From assembly GCA_016871375.1 (NCBI GenBank), contig VFYY01000007.1, forward strand, positions 1 through 45,379: a DNA stretch of 45,379 nucleotides. Reading direction: 5' to 3'. Under the pieces are notes generated by a model. That model worked only from the letters and a program-made list of their open reading frames with translations, was not told where the DNA came from and did no database searches. Made by a program: the position numbers and the translations under genes. The DNA is from Acidimicrobiia bacterium. Lineage in GTDB: Bacteria; Acidobacteriota; Vicinamibacteria; Vicinamibacterales; UBA2999. Shown piece by piece: positions 10,395-20,533 of this stretch. Every line of letters starts with the position of its first letter. Position 1 is the stretch's first letter.

Positions 10395-11918
10395 ATGAGC
10401 GGCGGCCCCGACTTCGACCGCGATATCGGCGCGCCCGGCGTCTTTCCCTTCACCCGCGGCATCCAGCCGCAGATGTACCGCGGCCGCCCGTGGACGATGC
10501 GGCAGTACGCGGGGTTCGGCACCGCCGCGGAATCGAACCGGCGCTACCGGTACCTGCTCGCGCGCGGCGTCACCGGGCTGAGCGTCGCCTTCGATCTCCC
10601 CACGCAGATCGGCTACGACTCCGATCACGCGCTCGCGGCCGGCGAGGTGGGACGCGTCGGCGTGGCGATCGACTCGGTCGAGGACATGGCCGCCCTCTTC
10701 GAGGCCATCCCGCTCGACCGCGTGTCCACCTCGATGACGATCAACGCCACCGCCATCATCCTGCTCGCGCTGTACGCGGCGGTGGCGCGACGTCAGGGCG
10801 TGCCGCTCGACAAGTTGTCGGGCACCGTGCAGAACGACATCCTCAAGGAGTACGTCGCCCGCGGCACCTATGTCTATCCCCCGCGCCCCTCGCTCCGCAT
10901 CGTCACCGACATCATGGCGTTCTGCGGGCGCGAGATGCCGCAGTGGAACACGATCTCGATCAGCGGCTACCACATCCGCGAGGCGGGCTCGACGGCGGTG
11001 CAGGAGGTCGCGTTCACGCTCGCCAACGGCATCGCCTACGTGCAGGCGGCGCTCGAGGCCGGCCTCGACGTCGAGGCCACGGGCCAGCGCGTGTCGTTCT
11101 TCTTCAACGCGCACAACGACTTCCTCGAGGAGATCGCCAAGTTCCGCGCCGCGCGGCGGCTCTGGGCGGTCGTCATGCGTGACCGGTTCGGCGCGAAGAC
11201 CGCGCGCGCCCAGCAGCTGCGGTTCCATGCGCAGACCGCGGGCAGTACGCTGGCCGCGCAGCAGCCCGACAACAACATCGTGCGCGTCTCGCTGCAGGCG
11301 CTGGCCGCGGTGCTGGGCGGCACGCAGTCGCTGCACTGCAACGGGAAGGACGAGGCGCTGGCGCTGCCCACCGAGGAGAGCGCCACGATTGCCCTGCGGA
11401 CGCAGCAGATCATCCTGCACGAGACCGGCGTGGCCAGCACGGTCGATCCCGTCGGCGGCTCCTACGTCATCGAGGCGATGACCGATCGGATCGAGCGCGA
11501 CGCGTCCGATCTGATCGCGCGCATCGACGCCGCGGGCGGCACGCTGGTCGCGATCGAGACCGGGGCCATCCAGGAGCAGATTCAGGAGGCGGCGTATCGC
11601 GCCCAGCAGGCGATCGATGCCGGCGAGGCCATCGTCGTCGGCGTGAACCGGTATGCGGACGAGGGGGCTGCGGGCGTCACGGCGGACCTGTTCCGGTTGG
11701 ACCCCGAGATCGAACGCCGGCAGGCCGGGCGTGTGCGGGCGGTGCGGGCAAGCCGCAGCGCCGGCGAGTGGCAGACGGCGCTCGCGGATGTGGAGGGGAC
11801 CGCGCGTGGCGCCGGCAACCTCGTGCCGCCGATTCTGGCGGCCGTCGAGGCGCGTGCCACCCTCGGTGAGATCGCCGACGCGCTCCGGCGGGTCTTCGGC
11901 GAGTACACCGCCGCATGA
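10395..11918 (+). CDS. methylmalonyl-CoA mutase large (catalytic) subunit
   Basis: Catalytic TIM-barrel domain of a B12-dependent acyl-CoA mutase, 507 residues, ending (ALRRVFGEY) where the separate cobalamin-binding subunit would otherwise begin. Substrate-site residues fit methylmalonyl-CoA: Tyr in [11 protein letters not shown] (Phe in isobutyryl-CoA mutases) and Arg ten residues after Gln in [11 protein letters not shown] (Gln in isobutyryl-CoA mutases). The YHI(R)EAG histidine is present. The B12-binding subunit, epimerase and MeaB-type chaperone are not in the window. A TAGAAT at 10377-10382 lies 12 nt before the ATG. The stop overlaps the start of the next gene by 4 nt (ATGA), coupling it to ABC ATPases. 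Confidence 0.88.
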   Translation: MSGGPDFDRDIGAPGVFPFTRGIQPQMYRGRPWTMRQYAGFGTAAESNRRYRYLLARGVTGLSVAFDLPTQIGYDSDHALAAGEVGRVGVAIDSVEDMAALFEAIPLDRVSTSMTINATAIILLALYAAVARRQGVPLDKLSGTVQNDILKEYVARGTYVYPPRPSLRIVTDIMAFCGREMPQWNTISISGYHIREAGSTAVQEVAFTLANGIAYVQAALEAGLDVEATGQRVSFFFNAHNDFLEEIAKFRAARRLWAVVMRDRFGAKTARAQQLRFHAQTAGSTLAAQQPDNNIVRVSLQALAAVLGGTQSLHCNGKDEALALPTEESATIALRTQQIILHETGVASTVDPVGGSYVIEAMTDRIERDASDLIARIDAAGGTLVAIETGAIQEQIQEAAYRAQQAIDAGEAIVVGVNRYADEGAAGVTADLFRLDPEIERRQAGRVRAVRASRSAGEWQTALADVEGTARGAGNLVPPILAAVEARATLGEIADALRRVFGEYTAA

Positions 11919-12703
11919 CCGCGCCCCTGCTCGACGTGCAGCACCTGACCGTCGTCTTCGACGGCGCACCGGCGCCTGTGACCGCGGTGAACGACGTCAG
12001 CTTCCAGATTGCACCGGGTGAGACGCTGGGGCTCGTCGGCGAGTCCGGCAGCGGCAAGTCGGTCACGGCGTTCGCCATCCTGCGCCTGCTGCAGCGGCCG
12101 GGCCGCGTGGCCGGCGGCACGGTGCTGTTCGAAGGGCGGGACCTGCTGGCGCTCCCGGAGCGCGACATGCGGGCGGTGCGCGGCGCCCGCATCTCGCTCA
12201 TCTTCCAGGAGCCGGCGACCGCGCTGAACCCGGTGATGCGGGTCGGCGACCAGATTGCCGAGGCGCTGACGGTGCACGGGCTCGCCTCCGGCGGCGAGGC
12301 GCAGGCGCGCGCCGTGGAGCTGCTCGAGGCGGTGCGCATCACGGACGCGCCACGGCGGGCGCGTGACTATCCCCATCAGCTCTCGGGCGGCATGCGGCAG
12401 CGCGTGATGATCGCGATCGCGCTCGCCTGCCACCCGCCGCTCGTCATCGCCGACGAGCCGACGACGGCGCTCGACGTCACCATTCAGGCGCAGGTGCTGG
12501 AGCTGCTGCGTGAGCTGAAGGCGACGTACAACCTCGCGGTGCTGCTCATCACGCACGACTTCGGCGTCGTCGCGGAGATGGCCGACCGCGTGGCGGTGAT
12601 GTACAAGGGGTCGCTCGTCGAACAGGGTCCCGTGCGGCAGATCCTGCGCGCGCCCGCGCACGACTACACGCGCAACCTCCTCGCATCGATTCCCGGCCGC
12701 TGA
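11915..12703 (+). CDS. oligopeptide/dipeptide-type ABC transporter ATPase (OppD/DppD-like)
   Basis: ABC ATPase of 262 residues that should energise a Dpp/Opp/nickel-type importer at the inner membrane. Walker [10 protein letters not shown]-loop FQEP, signature LSGGMRQR, Walker [13 protein letters not shown] and the H-loop THDFG are all intact. It ends soon after [13 protein letters not shown] and lacks the usual C-terminal oligo_HPY extension of about 50-60 residues. It overlaps mcm by 4 nt and the next ATPase by 1 nt (TGATG). No permease or binding-protein gene accompanies the pair, so the membrane partners must be elsewhere. Confidence 0.9.
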   Translation: MTAPLLDVQHLTVVFDGAPAPVTAVNDVSFQIAPGETLGLVGESGSGKSVTAFAILRLLQRPGRVAGGTVLFEGRDLLALPERDMRAVRGARISLIFQEPATALNPVMRVGDQIAEALTVHGLASGGEAQARAVELLEAVRITDAPRRARDYPHQLSGGMRQRVMIAIALACHPPLVIADEPTTALDVTIQAQVLELLRELKATYNLAVLLITHDFGVVAEMADRVAVMYKGSLVEQGPVRQILRAPAHDYTRNLLASIPGR

Positions 12704-13581
12704 TGTCTCTGCTCGACGTGCGCCACCTCGTCAAGCACTTCGTGCGCAGACAGGGCCTCTGGCGCCCGCCCTCCGTCGTCAAGGCCGTGGACGATGTGAG
12801 CTTCACCATCGAGGAGGGCGAGATGTTCGGCCTGGTCGGCGAGTCGGGCAGCGGCAAGAGCACCACCGGCCGCTGCATCCTGCGCCTGATCGAGCCCTCG
12901 TCGGGCGAGGTGCTGTTCCGCGGCGACGACGTGCTGCGCTACTCGCGGTCGCAGATGCGCGAGGCGCGGCGTCACATGCAGATCGTCTTCCAGGACCCGT
13001 ACTCGTCGCTCGACCCGCGCATGCGCGTCGGCGACATCGTCGAGGAGCCGCTCGTCATCCACAGGCTCGGGACGAAGGCCGAGCGGCGGACGCGCGTGGC
13101 CGAGCTGTTCTCGCTCGTGGGTCTCGAGCCGGATCACCTCCGCCGCTACCCGCACGAGTTCAGCGGCGGCCAGCGGCAGCGCATCGGCATCGCGCGGGCG
13201 CTGGCGCTGAACCCGGCGCTGATCATCGCGGACGAAGCCGTGTCGGCGCTGGATGTCTCCATCCAGGCGCAGGTGGTCACGCTGATGATGGACCTGAAGG
13301 AGCGCCTGAAGCTGACGTACCTCTTCATCGCGCACGATCTCCGGCTGGTCGAGCACATCTGCACGCGCGTGGCGGTGATGTATCTCGGCAGGATCGTCGA
13401 GCTGGGGGACACGCGCGCGCTGTTTGCGAACCCCACGCACCCCTACACGCGCGCGCTCCTCAGCGCGATTCCGGTCCTCGACCCCGACACGCCCCGCCAG
13501 CGCATCGAGCTCGATCCCTCGTCGTTCGACCGCGAGGCGCCGCTCAGGCAGCTCGGCGCCGGCCACTGGGCCGCGGTGTAG
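12703..13581 (+). CDS. oligopeptide/dipeptide-type ABC transporter ATPase (OppF/DppF-like)
   Basis: Second ATPase of an Opp/Dpp-type importer, 292 residues. Intact motifs are [26 protein letters not shown] (typical of OppF), [27 protein letters not shown] and the H-loop AHDL. The Walker B glutamate is followed by AVSALD, as is common in OppF. The start overlaps the OppD-like stop by one base. The stop is only 6 nt from the stop of the convergent LolD-type gene, with no terminator between. Solute unknown. Confidence 0.9.
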   Translation: MSLLDVRHLVKHFVRRQGLWRPPSVVKAVDDVSFTIEEGEMFGLVGESGSGKSTTGRCILRLIEPSSGEVLFRGDDVLRYSRSQMREARRHMQIVFQDPYSSLDPRMRVGDIVEEPLVIHRLGTKAERRTRVAELFSLVGLEPDHLRRYPHEFSGGQRQRIGIARALALNPALIIADEAVSALDVSIQAQVVTLMMDLKERLKLTYLFIAHDLRLVEHICTRVAVMYLGRIVELGDTRALFANPTHPYTRALLSAIPVLDPDTPRQRIELDPSSFDREAPLRQLGAGHWAAV

Positions 13582-13587
13582 TGCGGT

Positions 13588-14274
<687 letters not shown>

Positions 14275-14278
14275 TCGC

Positions 14279-14366
14279 GGTCCTTCGTCCTGTGTCCCTA
14301 GTCCTTAGTCTACGCAGGTCCCCGGTCGTTCGTTCCACCAGGGACGAAGGACCAAGGACTACGCAG
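14279..14366. repeat. inverted heptad array H3 (GTCCTTC type)
   Basis: The left part (14279-14316) reads as clean 7-mers: GTCCTTC, GTCCTGT, GTCCCTA, GTCCTTA, GTCTACG. The right part (14340-14366) is inverted: GGGACGA, AGGACCA, AGGACTA. The right arm contains the TAG stop of the J-domain gene, and the left arm supplies the Shine-Dalgarno of the LolD-type gene. The array therefore fills the whole intergenic interval and touches both genes. Confidence 0.85.
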
Positions 14367-15153
14367 GCTTGAGTCTCGCCAGCAGTGATTTCACCACGGG
14401 CGGGGCGTCGGCCGGGACATGGGCCGCCCATGTCTTCGTGTTCACGGGGACCAGGAAGATCTTTCCGCCGGCCAGCATCGGCTTGCGCCGCTCCTCGTTG
14501 ATGGCCGCGGCCAGCTCGCCGGGTGGCGCCACCGACGGACCCATCAGGAACAGGCAGAGGTCGCGCTGCTTGTCCTTCGGGCTGCGCGCCGCCAGCGTCC
14601 ACGCTTCCGCGACGGCGGCCGCGTCAACCACAGGGACGATCCGCCCGAACACGCGCGGCGGAGACTTCATGCTGAAGAAGGCCGGCTTGGGGACGGCGGA
14701 CACCTCGAAACCCTGGAGCCGCAGATCGTCGTACTGACCAAATTCGCTGGCGAGCGCCGACTTGAACCGCTCGCGCGCGAACTTGAGGACGAGGTCGCCG
14801 GAGGCGGAGCGCTCGTGCTGGAAGATGGACGACCCGGACGGCGGCGCGGGCTCCGCGTGCCGCGGGGCCGCCGGACGCGGGGGCGGCGCGGCGACCGGCG
14901 CCGACGTCGGCGCCGCCGGACCGCCCGACGAGATCACCTCGTCGTACTCGGCGCGCTGCGTCTCGTCGGTGAGGGTCTTGTACGCCTCGGTCAGCTCGGC
15001 GGCCCTGACCGCGGCGATGTCCTGGAACTCCTTCCCGAGGTGCGCGACCTTGTCGGGGTGATACTTGGCGATCTCGCGCCGGAACGCGCGCTTGATGTCG
15101 TCGACGGACGCCGACGGCGCCACTTCCAGAAGCTCGTAGTACGTCTTTGACAT
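14359..15153 (-). CDS. J-domain (DnaJ-like) protein with unknown C-terminal domain
   Basis: A co-chaperone-like protein of 264 residues from the ATG at 15153. A J domain occupies residues 1-70: YYELLEVAPSAS, helix II, then the HPD motif in KYHPDKVAH, which stimulates Hsp70 ATPase. A Pro/Ala-rich linker (about 80-110) leads to a C-terminal domain I do not recognise, so it is not canonical DnaJ (no G/F region, no zinc-finger). The J domain retains all key residues. The stop lies inside array H3 and the start lies 3 nt from array H4. It sits between a PilB-type ATPase and an ABC ATPase. Confidence 0.8.
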   Translation of the reverse strand: MSKTYYELLEVAPSASVDDIKRAFRREIAKYHPDKVAHLGKEFQDIAAVRAAELTEAYKTLTDETQRAEYDEVISSGGPAAPTSAPVAAPPPRPAAPRHAEPAPPSGSSIFQHERSASGDLVLKFARERFKSALASEFGQYDDLRLQGFEVSAVPKPAFFSMKSPPRVFGRIVPVVDAAAVAEAWTLAARSPKDKQRDLCLFLMGPSVAPPGELAAAINEERRKPMLAGGKIFLVPVNTKTWAAHVPADAPPVVKSLLARLKPA

Positions 15154-15156
15154 CGA

Positions 15157-15224
15157 TTCCCAATATCGAAGTTCCAACTCCCAAAGAACGCGCCTTGGGA
15201 GTTGGGAATTGGAAGTTGGGAATT
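15157..15224. repeat. inverted heptad array H4 (TTGGGAA type)
   Basis: The left arm (15157-15184) reads TTCCCAA, TATCGAA, GTTCCAA, CTCCCAA. The right arm (15195-15224) reads TTGGGAG, TTGGGAA, TTGGAAG, TTGGGAA. On the coding (minus) strand the array begins 2 nt after the pilB TAA and ends 3 nt before the J-domain ATG. It thus forms the entire intergenic region, and its TTGGGAATC lies where that gene's ribosome-binding site should be. Confidence 0.88.
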
Positions 15225-17270
15225 TTACTTCTTAAACTCGGCGACGTTGCTGGCGGCAGGCAGCTCCGGCAGCTCGCGCTTCTGGCGAAGCTTGCCGCGG
15301 GCCGGGCGGCGCGTCTGCGAGAGGTCGGTCGTCTGCGCGCAGAAGGGACAGAACTTCCAGCCGGGCTGCAGCGGGCGGCTGCAGTGCGGACAGCCGCCGC
15401 CGACGCGGGTGCCGCACGCCGGGCAGGCGACGAAATCCGGCGACACCGTCGCGCCGCACTCCGAGCACAGCGCACGCGTCTGGGCCACTTCGGTGACGAC
15501 GCGCAGCAGCTCCTCGGGCGTGGTGACGCCCGACTTCACCTTCAGGAGGCCGTCTTCACCGAGCGAGATCATGCCCGCCGCCTGCGCCTGGTCGCGCAGG
15601 TGCGCTTCGCTGCCGCGCTGCGCGATCGACCGGCGCAGCTTGTCGGTGACCGGCATGATCTCGTAGATGCCGACGCGCCCCTTGTAGCCGGTGTGGTTGC
15701 ACTGCTCGCAGCCGACGGCGCGGTAGAACGTCAGCGTCGCCGCCTCCACGTCCGACACGCTCATCGCGCGCAGGGTCTCCGGATCCGGCGTGTACGGCCG
15801 CTTGCAGCTGCTGCACAGCCGCCGCATGAGCCGCTGCGCGATCACGCCCACCAGCGCCGACGCGCTCACGTACGGCTCGATGCCGATGTCGGTCAACCGC
15901 GTCACGCACGACGGGGCATCGTCGGTGTGCAGCGTGGACAGCACGAGGTGACCGGTCTGCGCCGCCTGCATCGCGATGCGCGCCGTCTCCTGGTCGCGGA
16001 TCTCGCCGACGAGCACGACGTCGGGATCCTGCCGAAGAATCGAGCGCAGCGCGCTGGCGAACGTCAGGTTGATCTTCGAGTTGATCTGCGTCTGGTTGAC
16101 GCCGGGAATCTGGTACTCGACCGGGTCTTCGATGGTGATGATGTTCGTGCGCTCCGAGCGCACCGACGTCAGCGCCGAGCAGAGCGTCGTCGTCTTGCCC
16201 GAGCCGGTCGGGCCGACGACGAGAATCATGCCGTGCTGGTGGCGGAGGAAGTGGCGGATGCGCTCGAGCGCGGTGGCCGAGAAGCCGAGCTCCTCGAGCG
16301 GCGGCACGCCCTTGCGGTGATCGAGCACGCGCAGGACGATCTTCTCGCCGAAGATCGTCCGCAGCGTGGACGCGCGGAAGTCCACTTCGGCGCCGTCCTC
16401 GGCGGTGGCGCGGATGCGGCCGTCCTGCGGCAGCCGTTTCTCCGCGATGTCCATGCCGGCCATGATCTTCATGCGCGCCACCAGCCCCTCGTGCACCCAC
16501 TTCGGCAGGTCCATGACCTCCTTCAGCAGGCCGTCGAGCCGGTGGCGGACGACGACGTTGTTCTCGGTCGGCTCGATGTGGATGTCGCTCGCGCGGCTCT
16601 TGAGCGCGCTCTTGATCACCAGATCCACGAGATCGATGATCGGCGCGGTCTCGGGGCTGGCCGTCTTGTCGGCGGCGGCCTGCTCGAAGACGTCGTCTTC
16701 GGGCCGCGCCGCGAGCGTGCCGCCCGGCGACACCAGCGGGGCCAGCATGCCGCCCTGCGTCGTGTCCTCGCCCGCCTGGCCCGGCCGCGCTGCGCGCGCG
16801 CGCACCGAGAGGCCGCTGCCGCCGGGATTGACGCGCGCGAGCGCCTTGTCCGGATACGACGCGTGGATCGCGTCCGCGATCTCTCCGCGCGTGGCCACGA
16901 CCTGCTTGATGCGGTAGCCCGTCTGGAACTCGAGGTCCTGGACCAGCGTGAAGAGCAGCGGGTCCGACATCGCGACCGTGAGCAGGTTCTTCTCCACGGC
17001 AATCGCGAGGCACGTGCGTTTGAGCGCGACTTCCTTCGGGATTAAGATGACCGCGGCCGGATCGGGCGGGTTCTCGGCGAGGTTCACGTACGAAAACCCG
17101 AGCTGATACGCCAGCGCCTTGGCAATCTGCCGCTCGGTGGCGAGGTTCATCCGCACGAGGACAGCCCCCAGGCGTTCGCCCGAGCGTTTGTGCTCGACGA
17201 GAGCGGCTTGCAGATCTGTTTCGGTGATGAGTCCCGCCTGGACGAGACACTCGCCGATCTTCTTGCGCAA
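15225..17270 (-). CDS. GspE/PilB-family secretion ATPase with C-terminal zinc ribbons
   Basis: A cytoplasmic hexameric ATPase powering type IV pilus or type II secretion assembly, 681 residues. It has an N-terminal MshEN-type domain (IGECLVQAGLITETDLQAAL), Walker A GPTGSGKTTTL at about 352, Asp box, Walker B region (DPDVVLVGEIRD), and the tetracysteine metal motif CSSC...CEQC at about 485-520. After the normal end (about 590) comes an extra module of about 70 residues with three to four CxxC pairs (CSECG, CPACG, CPHC, CPFC), like a double zinc ribbon. The start is TTG, with AGGAG 9 nt upstream. No pilin or PilC gene is adjacent. Confidence 0.9.
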   Translation of the reverse strand: MRKKIGECLVQAGLITETDLQAALVEHKRSGERLGAVLVRMNLATERQIAKALAYQLGFSYVNLAENPPDPAAVILIPKEVALKRTCLAIAVEKNLLTVAMSDPLLFTLVQDLEFQTGYRIKQVVATRGEIADAIHASYPDKALARVNPGGSGLSVRARAARPGQAGEDTTQGGMLAPLVSPGGTLAARPEDDVFEQAAADKTASPETAPIIDLVDLVIKSALKSRASDIHIEPTENNVVVRHRLDGLLKEVMDLPKWVHEGLVARMKIMAGMDIAEKRLPQDGRIRATAEDGAEVDFRASTLRTIFGEKIVLRVLDHRKGVPPLEELGFSATALERIRHFLRHQHGMILVVGPTGSGKTTTLCSALTSVRSERTNIITIEDPVEYQIPGVNQTQINSKINLTFASALRSILRQDPDVVLVGEIRDQETARIAMQAAQTGHLVLSTLHTDDAPSCVTRLTDIGIEPYVSASALVGVIAQRLMRRLCSSCKRPYTPDPETLRAMSVSDVEAATLTFYRAVGCEQCNHTGYKGRVGIYEIMPVTDKLRRSIAQRGSEAHLRDQAQAAGMISLGEDGLLKVKSGVTTPEELLRVVTEVAQTRALCSECGATVSPDFVACPACGTRVGGGCPHCSRPLQPGWKFCPFCAQTTDLSQTRRPARGKLRQKRELPELPAASNVAEFKK

Positions 17271-17349
17271 CCTCGGGTGCTCCTGGGGGTCCGTTACACG
17301 TTTCGGGTCGGTGCGGGCAGGCCGGTAGCCGCCGAATTTGTAAGCGCCG

Positions 17350-17378
17350 AGTATATAGTCGCGATGTCGCGATGTAAG
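17350..17378 (-). promoter_or_regulatory. pilB-type gene promoter with palindromic spacer
   Basis: On the minus strand CTTACA (17378-17373) and TATACT (17355-17350) are 17 bp apart, giving a start near 17343. The spacer is almost entirely TCGCGATGTCGCGA (17359-17372), two copies of the palindrome TCGCGA separated by 2 bp. This is a plausible repressor operator. Confidence 0.55.
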
Positions 17379-17432
17379 TATTCCGAAAATTCAGCCACTA
17401 GTGTCGTATAAAGTCATCTGGAGGCAGGCCGC

Positions 17433-18455
17433 GTGCCGTCCGGGCTCGATTCCACCGATACCGGGTACATGAGCGACGCCGTCGAGCTCCGCAAGCAGGT
17501 CGCGCGTGCGCTGCTGGCGCGCGGCCGCGCGATCGTCAAGGAGTCGATCGCCGTCTATGCGTTCGCGGGCCTCGACAACGTGACGGCGCCCGATCGCCTC
17601 CGCCTGGCCGAGAGCCTCTTCCAGCTCCTGACCGGTGCCATTCACGACGGCGCGCTCGACGCGCGATCGACGCCGGTCGTCGAGACGCGCGCGTTCGCCG
17701 CGGACACGGCGGTGTCCGTGCGCGCGCTGTTCGAGCTCGTGCACCTCATGGAGCGCTCCGCGCTCGACGAGCTCGCCATGGACGAGTCGTTCGGCGCCGC
17801 CTCGGAGCCGTGGCCGGCCATCGCGCAGATGGTGCGCCGCGCGTCGTTCGACGTGCTCGGCGCGTATGCCGAGCTCGCCATCGGGCATTCAGACGGGGAT
17901 GCCCACGATCCGCTGACGACGCTCTACACGAGAGCGGTCCTGCAGGCGGCGCTCGAGAAGGAGATTCAGCGCTCCGAGCGGTTCGGGCATCCCTTTGCGG
18001 TGCTGCTGCTCGACGTGGATCAGCTGGCCGAGATCAACGTGAAGCACGGCTACGGCGCCGGCGACCGCGTGCTCGAGCGCATCGGCATCCAGGTGCGCGC
18101 CTACTTCCGCGAGCAGGACTGGGTCGCGCGCTGGGCGGGCGATGCCTTCGCGGTCATCCTTCCCGAAACCCAGCCGGGCGACGCCGTGGCGCTGGCCGAT
18201 CGCGTGCGCCTCATGATCGAGGAGCGCCTGGAGCTGCGCGATCACCGCTCCGGCGCGCAGGTGCCCGTCACCGTCTCGGTCGGCGTCCTGGTCGTCCACT
18301 CGGCCGACAAGTCGTTCAAGGCAGAGCCGCTGCTGGCGCGGGTGAAGGACGCGGTCGATCGCGCCAAGCAGGGCGGGCGCAACCGCGTGGAGCGCGTCGA
18401 GATTTCGGCGGACCGCTCGGCGCCCCCGCAGCGCGAGCGGCTCTCCATGGACTAG
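17433..18455 (+). CDS. GGDEF-domain protein with degenerate active-site motif
   Basis: A putative diguanylate cyclase or c-di-GMP-related protein of 340 residues. Residues 1-150 are a helical domain I do not recognise. The GGDEF domain spans about 155-310, with LLLDVDQLAEINVKHG (metal Asp and substrate Asn positions kept) and AGDAF in place of GGDEF. The third position Asp is kept but the following Glu is Ala, so activity is doubtful. I chose the GTG at 17433 because GGAGG lies 8 nt upstream; ATG 17469 is the alternative. It is divergent from the PilB-type gene, which suggests a link to pilus control. Its TAG stop lies in the end of repeat element D. Confidence 0.8.
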   Translation: MPSGLDSTDTGYMSDAVELRKQVARALLARGRAIVKESIAVYAFAGLDNVTAPDRLRLAESLFQLLTGAIHDGALDARSTPVVETRAFAADTAVSVRALFELVHLMERSALDELAMDESFGAASEPWPAIAQMVRRASFDVLGAYAELAIGHSDGDAHDPLTTLYTRAVLQAALEKEIQRSERFGHPFAVLLLDVDQLAEINVKHGYGAGDRVLERIGIQVRAYFREQDWVARWAGDAFAVILPETQPGDAVALADRVRLMIEERLELRDHRSGAQVPVTVSVGVLVVHSADKSFKAEPLLARVKDAVDRAKQGGRNRVERVEISADRSAPPQRERLSMD

Positions 18456-18486
18456 AGCGGTTTCTGAAACGTCGTAACCGCGCTAA
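18452..18486. repeat. CTAG-ended hairpin element, short copy D
   Basis: CTAGAGCGGTTTCTGAAACG followed by TCGTAACCGCGCTA. It matches the outer ends of copies A and B but lacks the CGAAGAAGTCGAA segment. The terminal CTAG provides the TAG stop of the GGDEF gene. It runs directly into array H5. Confidence 0.8.
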
Positions 18487-18550
18487 CGTCCAACCTCCAA
18501 CGTCCAACGCCCAGGACGCCTTGGGAGTTGGTCGTTGGGAGTTGGGAATT
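18487..18550. repeat. inverted heptad array H5 (TTGGGAG type)
   Basis: The left arm (18487-18514) reads CGTCCAA, CCTCCAA, CGTCCAA, CGCCCAG. The right arm (18521-18550) reads TTGGGAG, TTGGTCG, TTGGGAG, TTGGGAA. Together with element D it fills the space between two convergent genes. The acs stop follows within 3-5 nt. Confidence 0.88.
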
Positions 18551-18553
18551 GAT

Positions 18554-20518
<1,965 letters not shown>

Positions 20519-20533
20519 GACGGCCGATTATAG

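Noticed and set aside
10395-11918. Isobutyryl-CoA or 2-hydroxyisobutyryl-CoA mutase
   Set aside because: The Tyr and Arg at the substrate-discriminating positions match methylmalonyl-CoA mutase.
15147-17045. Plus-strand ORF of 632 aa opposite the PilB-type gene
   Set aside because: Shadow ORF; the minus strand has complete ATPase motifs.
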